From Chondrilla cf. caribensis (Eukaryota; Porifera; Demospongiae; Chondrillida; Chondrillidae): 64,000 nt of DNA. Made by a program: the position numbers and the translations under genes. Below the pieces are notes generated by a model that saw only the letters and a program-made list of their open reading frames with translations, searched no databases and was not told where the DNA came from. The stretch lies in the NCBI GenBank assembly GCA_964020155.1, contig OZ026553.1, forward strand, positions 3,928,509 to 3,992,508, in the 5' to 3' direction. Below are positions 35,171 to 47,878 of the stretch, piece by piece; within the stretch, counting starts at the first letter, position 1; each line of letters opens with the position of its first letter.

Positions 35171-37107
35171 ATGGGTAGACACGGGAAGAACCAGACAGCG
35201 AGTGCCGTGTACGGCTACCACGAGAAGAAGAAGGATACCGGTGAGTCGGAGAGTGTAGCCAGCAATAACCTTACTAAAGTTGCCTTCCTCCATAGCTCCG
35301 GGTAGACTCCCTAGCTCTTCAACGTTCATGACTCCTGCGTTGACAGTTCGCGTTACTTACACTACATAGGCTAGCGCTAGCTATACCACTGCAATAGTGG
35401 CTTGTTTCATGAGTAAATTGTAGACGTCTTCCAGTGTAGTGGGGCAGTGTCAACAGTAGGATAGAACGGATTAACGTGGAATCAGTTTCTTCTGAGTTGG
35501 CCCGAATCCGGGTTCTTGGATACAAGCAATGACACCTTTTCACACACAATTGCTAGGTCTGCTGGATATAGTGTACTTTCCACTCTTCGGCTGTCACGTC
35601 ACAGGGCCGTAGCCATCAAATGTGAAGTGGTCCGGTTGATGGTAATATGTAGACATGGTGAGGCATAATGTAGGGGGGTCTTTGGGCATGCCCCCCAGGA
35701 AAATTTTGGATTTTAGGCCTTCAGAGGTAGTCCTTGATGCCAATTTATTTGATAATAATTTATTATAATAGGAATAGGAATCCATATAATTGGGGCGAGC
35801 CTAAGCGAGCCCCTCTCTTGCGAGTCGGCCGCCTGCCCGCCTACGCTTCCGGTGTGGATATATATATATATATATATATGTATTCTATATTTAGGCCAAC
35901 AATTTGGTCAACGTTTTCGACGTCTGGCGCGATCGTGCGACCCTCTGAAGGACGGAAACTCTTTTCATGACGTCCGGTACGTCTGGAGAAAGACGTGGAT
36001 GCCCTTTTCGACGATCGAGGCGATTTTTCGAACACGTTGACGATTCTTTCTTTTGAACGCTGTGCCATTTTGATCGACTGCCAATTCTGGTATTGGCCGA
36101 ATTGATCCCCTTCGAACGGTTCGACAGACACATGAAACATTCTTCTGGAAGTAGAAAGACGCGGGGACACTCGGGACATCTTCTGAAAGGCAGGAAACGA
36201 CCGGGGGAGTAGGGTCCTACTTCGGCGAGTCGGGCGTTATATCTTACGTGTTAAAACATCGATCTCTCGTTGTTTTGACCATTCTAAAACTGTTAGGTGG
36301 TTCTTTAGACCACATATCAATGCTTTTGAACCTTTTGTGCCTGAATGATTCTCTTGTGGAACAAGGAATCTCGAAATACATGTTAATGCCGTATGGTCTC
36401 ACACATAGAAACGCGAAGTAACGTTGTCGACACGCATACATCAACTGCTATTGTTCCTGTACTCCTACTTGGGCACATCTGCTGCTAAATGGGACAGACC
36501 CTATGTGCACATGCTGACATATGCACCTGAATGGGGCAAGCTGTAGCTGTCTAACACAATGAGATGACATCAGTGCATTTTGATGTACACATTTATCAAC
36601 ATTTGGTATTTCTTCCTATACAGTGTAGTACTTTTGGAGTAGGGAGTAAGTTAAGGTAGAGTTAGGATAGGGTTAGGGTTAGGGTAGGGTTAGGGTTTTA
36701 TATTTACGCATTGACTCATTTTCATGCTGTGTAATACATCTATAAAATCATTATCATCCTTCAATACAACACAGACATCTCTGTGCTGCAACATGGAATA
36801 AACATGTTGTCACTACTGCAACTACTGCACAGCAGCAGAACCCAGCACACTGCATGTACTTAGCCACCCTATCAGGCACTTATGGATATGCTGGCATTTC
36901 CATAATCGCCTGAATAGAGCATGCTGCAGACATCAGTCAGTGCCTATGTGTATGTTTTCAATGCCAACTACTGTGCATCTATACTGACCCCTGCTAACAG
37001 GGCGAGCTTAGGCGAGCCCCTTCAGACTCTGTCTGAACTAGTTGGGGCGAGCCTAAGCGAGCCCCTCTCTTGCGAGTCGGCCGCCTGCCCGCCTACGCTT
37101 CCGGTGT

Positions 37108-37153
<46 letters not shown>

Positions 37154-39331
37154 TCTATATTTAGGCCAACAATTTGGCCGAGGTTTTCGACATCTGGCGC
37201 GATCGTCTGACCCTCTGAAGGACGTAAACTCTTTTCATGACGTCCGGTACGTCTGGAGAAAGACGTGGATGCCCTTTTCGAGACGATCGAGGCGATTTTT
37301 CGAACACGTTGACGTTTCTTTCTCTGGGACGCCGTGCCATTTTGATCGACTGCCAATTCTGGTATTGGCCGAATTGATCCCCTTCGAACCGTTCAACAAA
37401 CACATGAAACATTCTTCTGGAAGTAGAAATACGCGGGGACACTCGGGACATCTTCTGAAAGGCAGGAAACGACGGGGGGAGCAGGGTCCTTCTTCGGCGA
37501 GTCGGGCGTTATATCTTACGTGTTAAAACATCAATCTCTCATTATTTTGACCATTCTAAAACTGTTACATGGTTATTTAGACCACATATCAATGCTTTTG
37601 AACCTTTTGTGTCTGAATGATTCTCTTGTGGAACAAGGAATCTCGAAATACATGTTAATGTCGTATGGTCTCACACATAGAAACGCAAAGTAACGTTGTC
37701 GACACGCATACATCAACTGCTATTGTTCCTGTGCTTCAACTTGGGCACATCTGCTGCTAAATGGGACAGACCCTATGTGCACATGCTGACATATGCACCT
37801 GAATGGGGCAAGCTGTAGCTGTCTAACACAATGGGATAATATCAATGCATTTTGATGTACACACTGATCAACATTTGGTATTTCTTCCCATAATACATTT
37901 GGAGTAGGGAGTAAGTTAAGGTAGAGTTAGGGTAGGGTTAGGGTTAGGGTAGGGGTAGGGTTTTATATTTACGCATTGATTCATTTTAATGCTGTGTAAT
38001 CCATCTATATAATAATCATTATCATCGTTCTGTGCTGCAACATGGGATGAACATGCTGTTGCTACTGCAACTACTGCACAGCAGCAGGCACACTGCATGT
38101 ACCACCCTGTCAAGCACTTATGGATTTACTGGCATTTCCATAATTGCCTGAATACAGCATGCTGCAGACATCAGTCAGTGCCTGTGTGTACGTTTTCAAT
38201 GCCAGCTACTGCACGTCTATGCTGACCCCTGCTAACAGGGCGAGCTTAGGCGAGCCCCTTCAGACTCTGTCTGAACTAGTTACCGAGCGTTAGCGAGGTA
38301 ATTGTTTCCGTTCGTTAGGGGAGTCCGATCGAGCAGCCCACGCACATAATTGCGGTGGCCGCCAATATTGTTGGATTTAGGTCATTTTTCGGTTTCTTTG
38401 AACGCAAATGGTTCGTCGATCGAAGCGTTCAGCACTAAGTCGTCCCACCGACGGTAATGGGGCACCGTCGCAGCATATGTTGAAATGGCAAACTTGGACA
38501 AAGGTTGCCTGTGGTTCACACAAGATCCGTTAAAAGAGCACTTACTTTTCGATTCCTCCCGTCGACAAATTTCGGTCTGCATCACTACCAAGTACCTTAA
38601 GACAATTCGAATAACAATTGTCAACTTTTTTGCACAACGATTTTTCGATTTCCTTCGCCGAAGAGCAGGGTTCGCCAATTCGTCGTTCGGGACACCAAAT
38701 GGTCGGCCATCATGACGTCCATTTTGGAAGACATTTTTAGATGATGTCACTGAACTACGTCATACCGTAGATCTTAATATGCAAGATCTATTTGCGAGGT
38801 TCTGAACTTTGTTCACAACTAGTATATATTTATTATCTATATAAATATAATAGATTCCTATGCATAACTGCAGCAGTGAATTTATATTGAAATTTATACA
38901 ACGCCAAAAAGATGGCCGATTTCAAAACGCCGGGATGAGGAATTGGGCTAAAATTCGAGCGTAACGACATCTATGAAGGTAATAACTTCAGCGAAGGTCC
39001 TCCTGATCCTAAAAGAGACGCCCAAGTGATTTGAGTGCAATTCGATATTGTTTTCTCCCTTAGTAACAAAAGAAAAGTTTTTTTTAGAAATATTTATTTT
39101 GGTACTACCCTGAAAAGTGGTCCGGTTGAAACCGTACTAACCGGACTGGTGGCTACGGCCCTGCGTCATGATGTGATGTAACCTTTATCTTCTGTTACAA
39201 TTCTCATACAGCCACATCTGGATATGGGACAAAGCATGCAAGATTGAGCAAAGACTCTCTGAGGGTGAGAGCCTGTGTTTCTTCATTGAACTAGTTGTTT
39301 CCTTAGCAACACTCATCATACTATCAGTGTA

Positions 39332-39405
<74 letters not shown>

Positions 39406-39552
39406 CACATGTATCATGACATTGGTGTGTGTACAAAGTGGTGAAACTCCAGAGAACCCTCTTCTTTGTCCTTATCATCCTCTCCGTCTCACTGTACAGA
39501 ACTTTGATTGTTGTTGTCTCACACTACAACCATGTAGAGATCCTGTTGTAAC
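35171..39552 (+). CDS. NOSIP: NOSIP-like gene fragment, exons 1-3 (copy 2, split by a transposon)
   Basis: Exons 35171-35240 (MGRHGKNQTASAVYGYHEKK), 39212-39264 (TSGYGTKHARLSKDSL) and 39500-39552 (NFDCCCLTLQPCRDPVVT), phases 1 and 0. It differs from copy 1 by one missing N-terminal codon and a few substitutions. A 3.56-kb transposon sits in intron 1 and enlarges it to about 4 kb. The exon that should follow was not found nearby. Whether either copy gives a functional protein is doubtful. Confidence 0.75.
36659..36700 (+). repeat. Interstitial telomere-like TTAGGG tract, unit 1
   Basis: Irregular GTTAGGG/GTAGGG repeats, shared with the tract in unit 2. The repeat type matches metazoan telomeres, but the tract is internal to a transposon. 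Confidence 0.75.
37923..37963 (+). repeat. Interstitial telomere-like TTAGGG tract, unit 2
   Basis: GTTAGGGTAGGGTTAGGG pattern at the same position in the second 1.25-kb unit. Confidence 0.75.
38282..39100. other. Right part of the 3.56-kb transposon
   Basis: Non-coding, with CpG-rich DNA at about 38282-38750 and a fragment of the 310-330-bp MITE family at about 38820-39050 ('gatggccgatttc', 'gacgcccaagtgatt'). Confidence 0.45.
39335..39404. repeat. (TG)n microsatellite
   Basis: Pure TG, equivalent to the 225-bp tract at 7313-7537. Confidence 0.96.
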
Positions 39553-39616
39553 GTAAGTACTTACATTATTAGGGTATAAACAGTGGTGCTATATTTTACT
39601 GGCGTACGTACATACA

Positions 39617-39811
39617 TACCGTATAGCGGACAATTTATTGCAGGACAGAATTTTCGCAGATGGCTCCAAAAATGAAAATTCGCAGATAAAATTTTCACGG
39701 ATGCTGGCCACAGTCGCATGATAGAATAATGAGAATGCCTTAATTTGCAGATGTTAGGCTAAATGTGAAATCCATGAAAATTTTGTCCTGCAAAATTTCC
39801 CGTTATACGGT
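39617..39811. mobile_element. TACCGTA-ended MITE
   Basis: 195 bp with inverted ends (TACCGTATAGCGGACAATTT at left, CCCGTTATACGGT at right) and matching inner segments (AATTTTCGCAG / GAAAATTTTGTCCTGC). No coding capacity. Confidence 0.65.
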
Positions 39812-40407
39812 GTGTTACTTGTATGTATATGCAGTACATACCCTATATGCATACGTGCAAACTTGGATTACTTGTACACATACAGTCTAGATGACAGAGA
39901 GGCTCTTGTATAGTGCTTCATCAGAAACATGGAAGTACATACCAGTGTACAGTTGTATGCACATTTATATTATGTTTACATTGTTGTTATATCTGGATTT
40001 GTGAGGGTCTACTGTACTTACTAACCAACACACAGTGTACTTATTTCAGTATTCCTGTTATGTGTATATATTTCAGGTGTCCTCAGAAGAGACGTTCCAC
40101 CTTATAGTACAGATAATCTTGTCCCCAAGGTGTCCTCAGTAGAGGTTCCATTATATAGGACATCTCATCTTATTTTCAAGGTGTCCTCAGTAGAGAGGTT
40201 CCACTGTATAGAACATCTCCTCTTAGTCCCTAGGTGTCCTCAGTAGAGAGGTTTCCCAATGTAAACCAGTTTAGAATTCTTGGAATTTAACTAGTGGCTC
40301 TTATTGACAGGTGGTTGTTGTTGTTATTTCCTGTGTTTGTGTACATGACTCACTCATGTAGCTCTTCCATTAATTTTCTCCTTGTCATTCTCTCCAATCT
40401 CACTTCA

Positions 40408-40465
40408 CAGAACTTTGATTCCTGTTGAATCACTCTATAATCATGTGGAGATCCAGTTATAATGT
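40408..40465 (+). pseudogene. Decayed copy of NOSIP-like exon 3
   Basis: Starts ttcacag|AACTTTGATTCCTGTTGA and ends near GGAGATCCAGTTATAAT; stops present and donor lost. Confidence 0.5.
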
Positions 40466-40778
40466 GAGTCCACACACAGAAGTATTTTATTGAATGCATT
40501 TAACACTTTAGCACAGAAGTATTTTTGAAGCTATTTATATCAATCCTACATGTCACACATACTCACATGCATAGGTGTACATGCAACATTTCACAGCCAT
40601 GTACTGTGGGTGGATATGTAATTGTCTGGTATTTTTGTATTCATGTTTTTGTAAGCACTAGCACTTTGTGTGCTGTGTTCCATACATACATTGTGTATGC
40701 ACACACAAGGGTATTCTAGGTGTACAGTTTCATAGAGCGAGGTTATGTGTATGGAAGTATTTATTCAAGGACAGTTTA

Positions 40779-40780
<2 letters not shown>

Positions 40781-40842
<62 letters not shown>
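40781..40842. repeat. (CA)n microsatellite
   Basis: 62-bp pure CA tract, followed by degenerate CA/TCACAC repeats to about 40875. The matching place in copy 1 (about 9040-9060) has only a few units. Confidence 0.95.
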
Positions 40843-40843
<1 letters not shown>

Positions 40844-41613
40844 ACACACCGCTCACACACACACTCACACACTCGGGTATATGGTACGGGTGTGGGTATC
40901 TACTGTTTGTGTATACATCTGTGTGCTTGTGTGTGCGTTGCACACATTTAATACGTATGCATGCATGCATTAGGTGTACAGTTTCATAGATTGAGGTTAG
41001 GATGAGGCACTAGTCTTGCAGTGCCAGACCATGTACACATATGGCAACTGTATTCATATTCCTTCCTTCCCACTACATAGTGAGTACAGTGGAACCTCCG
41101 TAATCCAACATCCTTTACTATCCAACTGCATTCTGAGATGTGCATAGCCATCGTTATAGACTACATTGGAAACTTGCTAACCTCTTCAATCCAACGTGTT
41201 AAGTTTTGCCCAAATTGTGTTGGATTATCAAGGTTCTACTACGTACGTATGTACTTGCATTCTGTACTGTGCTAGTTGTCTACATATATCTGTAGTATAG
41301 TGTTGTTGGCAGGACATGTATGTACATACGTATGTATACAGTACAGTGTTGGGGCAAGTAGAGATAAGGGAACTTCTAGAGAGAACTGTTCTGAAGTTGA
41401 TGCTATTTCTTTGCCTTTTTATTGTGCTAAGTGACAATCATTTGATTTCACCAATTCTACTCTTTCCACCATTTCTGTCATATCAGCCATTTCCCCTGCC
41501 TGTACAGTATGATGTACAATACCTGTCCACCTGTACCTACACACACATACAGTCCTTCAACTCACCAGTGTACCACACCTGACTGTGGTGTGTCGTTGCT
41601 TACAGAACTGTAG

Positions 41614-41703
41614 ACTTTGGAAGGTATCAGTGCTGAACTCCAAGATCACGAGGAAAGAGTGTATTCTATTCTCTCACACAATGCTGTCCAGATAATGAAC
41701 CAG
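41614..41703 (+). CDS. Candidate exon, copy 2 of the 30-codon unidentified exon
   Basis: 90 nt, phase 0-0, TLEGISAELQDHEERVYSIL then SHNAVQIMNQ. The frame is preserved relative to 10326-10415. An 8-bp insert before the acceptor leaves a new usable ctgtag. Confidence 0.42.
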
Positions 41704-42229
41704 GTGTGTATGTAACAGTGTGATTCTCCTCTGATGTATGGCTTCATCATAGGATAAGTGTGTTTGCATGTACATATTTATTAAGAGTGTATTGAATTCC
41801 CCCATCAAGACCTTGCAATATGTTGAACACTTCTATTGATAGGTGCATGCACAGACTACCATGTGAGGAGTAGTTTATGACAGATTATTTTTCAATTGAA
41901 TAAAGTGCTTTAAATACAAAACAAGTACTCATTCAATTGTCACCTGACATGCATTATCGTCCAAAGGTAGGTTCTCCTAATAATACAGCATGTCAACAAC
42001 TTCTGCTATGAGTATTGCCCTGTTGGAATTACTAATAATAAGCTATGTATGTACATACGTACAGTGGATATCCGTCTCAATCCCAGTTCCAGTGAATGTC
42101 CAGTTTATCTGTCAAATGTGTTAATCCACCATATTTTTGGAAATTAATTGTGAATTATCAAGAATTCACCCTACATGCTTTGTTCCATCCTCAACTATGT
42201 ACATACCTGCAATGTACCTATCCTTCTAG

Positions 42230-42338
42230 AAAGAAGTCAAAGACACAGTGAGAGCTGGAGCCCAGGAGAAGGTGGACCAGTTCCTCGATACTCAAGGAAG
42301 CATCCTCACCAAACCAATAGATCCTTATGTTAGGAAAG
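42230..42338 (+). CDS. Possible later NOSIP-like exon (copy 2 only)
   Basis: 109 nt, phase 0-1 (ccttctag| to GGAAAG|GTTTGT). Reads VRAGAQEKVDQFLDTQGSIL and KPIDPYVRK. The Q-x-x-V-x-x-FL-x5-I-x3-P-x-x-P spacing resembles the NOSIP segment after the U-box half. It could join the 30-codon exon in phase 0. No counterpart was found in copy 1. The assignment is tentative. Confidence 0.4.
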
Positions 42339-42618
42339 GTTTGTTGGTTGTCACTGTCTATGTGTGTGTGTACTTGACTAGGGAGAATGGTTGGAATATA
42401 TTGTGTGTGCATGTATACATACAGTGTGTGTGCTCATTCCATGTACATATGAACATACATACATACTGTACATACATGTACATGTGTGTGTGTAGTGGAC
42501 CAATATTGATCACAGTTTCAGTGTCATTTATTTCATTCAAGTAATTTTTGAATGAGATTTTAGCAGGGGAAGATCCTGGGAAGGGAGGAACTAATGCCCT
42601 CACCTGAACAATGTGCTA

Positions 42619-43190
42619 AGGTGTCTTCATTAGAGAGGTTCTACTGTGTAGAACAGATTATCTTAATACAAAGGTGTTCTCATTAGAGAGGTTCCACTGT
42701 GTACAACAGCTTATCTTGGTAAGAAGTGGCCTCACTAGAGAGGTTCCACTGTGTAGAATAGCCTATCTTAGTACAGAGGTGACCTCACTAGAGAGGCTTC
42801 ACTGTGTAGAGCAGCTTATCTCAGTACAGAGGTGTCCTCATTAGTGAGCTTCCATTGTATAAAACAGCTTATCTCAGTACAGAGTTGTCCTCATTTGAGA
42901 GGTTCCACTGTGTAGAACAGCTTATCTTAGTACAGAGGTGTCCTCACTAGAGAGGTTTCACTGTGTAGAGCAGCTTATCTCAGTACAGAGGTGTCCTCAT
43001 TAGTGAGCTTCCATTGTATAAAACAGCTTATCTCAGTACAGAGTTGTCCTCATTTGAGAGGTTCCACTGTGTAGAACAGCTTATCTTAGTACAGAGGTGT
43101 CCTCACTAGAGAGGTTCCACTATGTAGAACAGCTTACCTTAGTACAGAAGTGTCCTCATTGGAGAGGTCACACTCTGTGTACAGTTTATT
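42619..43190. repeat. 53-bp tandem repeat with 159-bp higher order
   Basis: About ten to eleven units of AGAGAGGTTCCACTGTGTAG plus AACAGCTTATCTTAGTACAG and AGGTGTCCTCACT. The blocks starting at about 42830 and 42989 are nearly identical, giving a 159-bp (3 x 53) higher-order repeat. The unit resembles the ends of pogo/Tigger-type elements (GAGGTTCCACTGT). Confidence 0.85.
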
Positions 43191-43570
43191 GACAAGTGGC
43201 TGTAGTCATCATTTCTCTTGTTTATGTACACGACTCACTCATGTAGCTCTCCATTCTCTCCTTATCATTCTCTCCAATCTCAATTTACAGAAGTTTGTTT
43301 CCTGTTCAGATGCACAGACGAGAAAGCCATTTATAACAATCCTACATGTCACACATACTCACATGCATAGGTGTATATGCAACATTTCACAGCCATGTAC
43401 TGTGGGTGGATATGTAATTGTCTGGTATTTTTGTATTCATGTGTTTGTAAGCACTAGCACATTGTGTACTGTGCTCCACACAGTGTGTGTGCACACACAA
43501 GGGTATTTTAGGTGTAAAGTTTCATAGTGTGAGGATATGTATACGGAAGTATTTATTCAGAGATAGTTTA

Positions 43571-43639
<69 letters not shown>

Positions 43640-44438
43640 CACACACACCTCTTCATCATGCAGGTGTGTACATGTACATGTATAACTACTGTTTGTGTGT
43701 GGAAGCATAAGTGCATACTTCCGTGTGCTTTTAGGTGTGTAAACACATTCAATACATGTATGTATGACATGTATCCACACACAGGTGTATTCTAGGTGTA
43801 CAGTTTAAAGTGTGATCACCATCTCATCACAAAGTATGTTATTTCTGCAATGCAAGGGACCACAGGGTGGGAGACCACTAGGAGTGTGTGGAGATGGTCT
43901 AGCTAGCTGGACTGATTTCCCTTCACTGCTGTCGTGTAATTGAACCATTATGGTAACTGTGTACATACTTATGGAAGTTTAATTGAATCATTTAGTATCT
44001 TCGTATGTATGTATACATGTATGTTTATATGTGTTACAGGAAAATGCACGTACACATATGTGTGCTGTTTGTGTGTATGTGTTTAAACATACATGGGTTG
44101 TGAGTAATGAATTTTCATTTAGCTAAAAGAGATGATTGTAACCATATCAACCATGAAGGCCTACGTCAGTTACAAACTAGCCACATGAAAGCTCATTAAC
44201 TCACAATCCATACCATTACCGGAACTATAGCATTGGCCTTTATTTACCATAACGTGTGTGTTTATGCCTTTATGTATCCCGATTGTACAATCGTACATAC
44301 ATGTATGTATGTTATCCTTTCAGATATGTGTGCTTGTGTTCATAGGTAGTAAATAGGCTGTTGAGTATGTAGTGATAATAATTATGGCCTTTTTTGTTTA
44401 CAATGAACAACCTATTGTTTATCAATTCCCTACTACAG
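43191..44438. other. Non-coding with microsatellite
   Basis: Includes a further exon-3-like remnant near 43289 and a (CA)n tract at 43573-43648. From about 43810 it follows copy 1 (11020 onward). No gene seen. Confidence 0.4.
43573..43648. repeat. (CA)n microsatellite
   Basis: About 76 bp of CA, one CG interruption near the end. Confidence 0.95.
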
Positions 44439-44618
44439 GAAGCCATATAACAGATCATGAGAGTAGATTATACCCTTCATTGAAGCTGCACCTGATGTTG
44501 TAGTGGAGATGTTGGTGGAAGCTGTTCAGCAGAAGATGATGGAGGTGGTGTTGGGGTTACATTCAGTAATGAGTTCTGTACAACGCACCACACGTACGTA
44601 CATAGTACACAGATAGTA
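44439..44618 (+). pseudogene. Decayed copy of the candidate exon at 11621-11798
   Basis: Same sequence and acceptor, but the KPYNRS frame meets TGA and TAG within the first dozen codons before continuing VVVEMLVEAVQQKMMEVV. Confidence 0.35.
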
Positions 44619-44649
44619 TAGTCTGGCATGGACCAGACTCTATTTGCCA

Positions 44650-46125
44650 TTTTTTTAAAAATAGTAATTATTGTTTTGCCTCAGTGAAATTAAATGGTCA
44701 ATCAATACTCACCTACACCAGACAAACAAAATGTGCACAAAAAGTGGCATGAAATTACCACTACAGTAAATGTAGTGTTTTTTTCACATTTTTTCAACTT
44801 AATTTTTACTTAAACCCAATGCTTACACAATGATGTATTCAGTGATTGATATCTGTTTGTTTTGTGAATTTGATTTACTGTATTATACACATTCCCATTG
44901 GAAATCATAGTAATAATTCTGTAATTATCATTGTATTTTACAAGACTTAGTATAATACAGATTTATATTGTATGTATACACACCATGCACTATACATTAT
45001 TTTGTATCACACTCATACTTATTATTTGTCTAATATTAAATAATGTAATGATGAGTGTAAAATTACAGGTACTTAACTGAATAAACAATGATAGAATTAT
45101 AATGATAATAATTACAATAATTATACATAAGACAGCGAATATATAAGATGCATGCAAACTAGAGACTAATCAAGGGGACAGAAATCACTCATACTTAGTC
45201 TAATATTGCATACTATTATATTCTTAGTATAGGTGTTGTAGTATCTTTACATAACACCAATATTATTGCACTCTGCATATATATATAGTGATAATAATCG
45301 ATCTATATAGATCTAGATATACGTATTCATAGATCTGTAATAATTAGGTGTGCCTGAAGTTCAATAATATAATAATTATTGTTATGTACATGTGCATGTA
45401 TGCTAGCATGAATAATGATTGGCCAAGGTATTATACAATACATAATATTATGCCAAGTATTTAATCTCAAATCACCATGATATTATTATGTAATAAAGTG
45501 GGTTGTTTGGCTAGCTAGGTAACATCTTGCATATTATTATGCTAATAATTATGACTGGAAATTTAACACCAAATTTTAACATTTCCACGTGCACGGTAGC
45601 TAGTACTGCTACCTTAATTTGCCATGTGGTAACAGTTATAATTATAGCTGTCAAAACACACAATAGTTATAATCATGTTTAATTTTATAATTTTATTAAC
45701 TGAAGTTACGTCATTATCACCATTATTATTACTATTGTCATTTTTCTTTATTGGTATCATTATTATTATTATTATTATTATTATTAATATACGCTTGATG
45801 TAATCGCTATTATTATTATTATTGTTATTATTATTATTGTATATAATGATTGTGATATTATAAAAATAATAGTAATAGTAATAATAATAATATATACTAC
45901 TCATATAATATAGCATTTTCAAAATTTGCAATTCATTATCACATACACTTGACAGTATTTTTATTAAAAATTTTGAAAATCAAGTTTTACACAGATTTCA
46001 ACAGATACTGACATATAATAATACATCCCCTACAGTAAAAATACTGTACTACTGCAAGTTGTTTTGAATGCAATGACAATTTTGATAAACATACACAATA
46101 AAATGATGTTGAACAGTCAAGTAGT
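44650..46125. other. AT-rich non-coding DNA
   Basis: About 44660-45540 has no counterpart in the first unit. A (TTA/ATT)n-rich tract at about 45721-45900 is copy-specific. No gene seen. Confidence 0.45.
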
Positions 46126-46414
46126 TCAAATGTCACTCCAAGATGGGTTGCTCCCGACTTCCTTCTCCAGGGCATCGGCCACATTCGGTCCTTTGGATTC
46201 TTCATTATTTTCAACAGAAACCCCCATGTTGGAGGGAATAGAATCCCAAACTTGCCATCCCTCCAGTATCGTAGAGCCAGTATTCCACCAAGGGACTGGT
46301 CTGATCTCAAAGATTGAACTTCATCCACTGGTACACCCAAACTGATAGCCAAAGAGTGCCAAACTGGAACCTTATCCAATACACCTTGGAGGCCAACGTC
46401 TGATGGTGTTTTCC
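46126..46414 (-). pseudogene. Decayed terminal Death-domain exon (relic copy 2)
   Basis: Correct phase-1 start (GKTPSDVGLQGVLDKVPVW) and LAISLGVPVDEVQ, ALRYWRDG, but a one-base deletion after LLKIMK shifts the frame so the end reads NPKDRMWPM. Without the shift it would end SNPSWSDI and stop at 46126-46128. The lesions differ from those at 12236-12527. Confidence 0.7.
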
Positions 46415-47878
46415 CTAGTAGGCAGATAAAAAAATATACGTATGTATATGCATGGTGATTCAGAACGAAGACTTATATTATATGCATTGCAAAAATATGA
46501 TCACTTACCATAGACCTCAAGAGGGGTGGGGAGTGAGGAATATTCATTTCAGAGGTCTTGACAACCTGTCACTGTTCGGTAGGGGTACTGTAACATAAAA
46601 TTATATTTAATGATAAGTTAACATAAATAATTAAAAAGTATAATATGTAGTATGGTAGCAGTGAGTGACTGTATATTATTGTAAGTACAATTACTGTATT
46701 GAAAGGGTACGTGTATGTCAAATGTACCACTGTGACAATATATTTAACATTGCATTACTTACTGGATGATACAATAAATATGACTGTAAATGAACAGCTA
46801 TGAATCAAAGGAAGATAGTTAATTTTATTTAGAAAGCTTAAGCTTTAATCTTGATTATGGCTACAGTTGCCAATGAACTATAAAATCCATCAATGTGATT
46901 ACAGCACAACCTCTCAGGTCTGTTAGGCCTAGAAGTGGGCTATTATGAAGAAAATTAATCCCAAGGTTATTAGTGTAGTTGTAATGTACGTATGTTTCCC
47001 TGGTGTACACAATCTGCTACATCTACACCTACAGTTCACTACATGTTCCCCTAGCGTAGACATTTGAAATTGCATATGCCTAAACATGTTTCTGTCAATC
47101 CCCCATATACAGTGAATTCTCGTTAATCCACCACCACTTCATCCACCAAACTTTTTAGGGGCTGCCGCAGGCAGCCCCTATATTGTTTTCATTTCGACTT
47201 CCGGTATGTAACGCTCGATATATATATATATAATATGTGTCCCTACGTGTAACAGCAACAATGAATTTATATTATAATTTATATTGCGCGAAAAAAAGAT
47301 GGCCGATTTCGAACGCCGACAATTAGAAATTGGGCTAGAATTCGTGCGTTGAAGCTTCCCCGAAGGTAATAACTTCAGCGAAGGTTCTTATGAACCTAAT
47401 AAAGACGCCCAAGTAATTCGAGTGCGGGGGGCGGCAGCCCCACGAGTTTTTGAACTCGAATTACTTGTTAATTTGCCACAATTTCCCAGTACTAATATAA
47501 TGTACGAGTACCAATGAATATCCAGTTAATCGGAAAATGAATTGCGGCAGATTAATGAGTATTCACTGTATAAACGGGAACACTTTTCTTGTGTTAACAT
47601 GCAAAGTCAAATGAGTAAGTATCAGTGGAACAATAACTACAAGGCTTACAATTTTCTTAGCTAATTTCAATACAAAATAATGTAAAAACTGTGTCTGTCT
47701 GTGAATGTCTTGTCATGATTTCATTCATATAAATGTTCATTAACCTAGTAATCATCTATCCATTGGTGCAATGGGTCTTACATTGTTACCTTCCGACCAA
47801 GGATCTCGTATAATATCAGACTCATATCACAAACAACTGTAAAAATCATTCTAATAGGATACAGATTAGATTTCATAC
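46415..47878. other. Non-coding, conserved with copy 1
   Basis: Matches 12528-13899 apart from the MITE at 47158-47467 and an approximately 260-bp stretch of copy 1 (about 12835-13090) missing here. No exon supported. Confidence 0.4.
47158..47467. mobile_element. 310-bp MITE with TTA target duplication and known empty site
   Basis: Starts GGGGCTGCCGCAGGCAGCCCC after the flanking TTA and ends CGAATTACTTG before TTA. The uninterrupted sequence is in copy 1 near 13479-13483. Inverted relative to 488-818. Confidence 0.8.

Larger units (their letters stand above)
35792..38281. repeat. Tandem duplication of a 1.25-kb unit inside the transposon
   Basis: Unit 1 is 35792-37043 and unit 2 is 37044-38281. 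Each begins GGGGCGAGCCTAAGCGAGCC, has a (TA)n tract, a CpG-rich segment and a telomere-like tract, and ends with GGCGAGCCCC and CTGAACTAGTT. Open frames in the CpG-rich segment are not recognised. Confidence 0.85.
35602..39163. mobile_element. 3.56-kb DNA transposon in NOSIP-like intron 1
   Basis: Inverted ends CAGGGCCGTAGCCATCA / TGGTGGCTACGGCCCTG, flanked by a 5-bp repeat CGTCA (35597-35601 and 39164-39168). The unoccupied site is seen near 7135-7150. No transposase was recognised. Inside are a 1.25-kb tandem duplication and a MITE fragment, so it is a composite, non-autonomous element. Confidence 0.8.
39812..41613. other. Repetitive non-coding stretch
   Basis: Contains 'tgtcctcagtagagaggttcc' units at about 40077-40255, a decayed NOSIP exon-3 copy near 40408-40465, and a (CA)n tract at 40781-40842. 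Corresponds to 8108-10325. Confidence 0.5.

Noticed and set aside
36659..36700. TTAGGG tract as a chromosome end.
   Set aside because: It is about 40 bp, irregular, internal to a transposon and present twice in a tandem unit.
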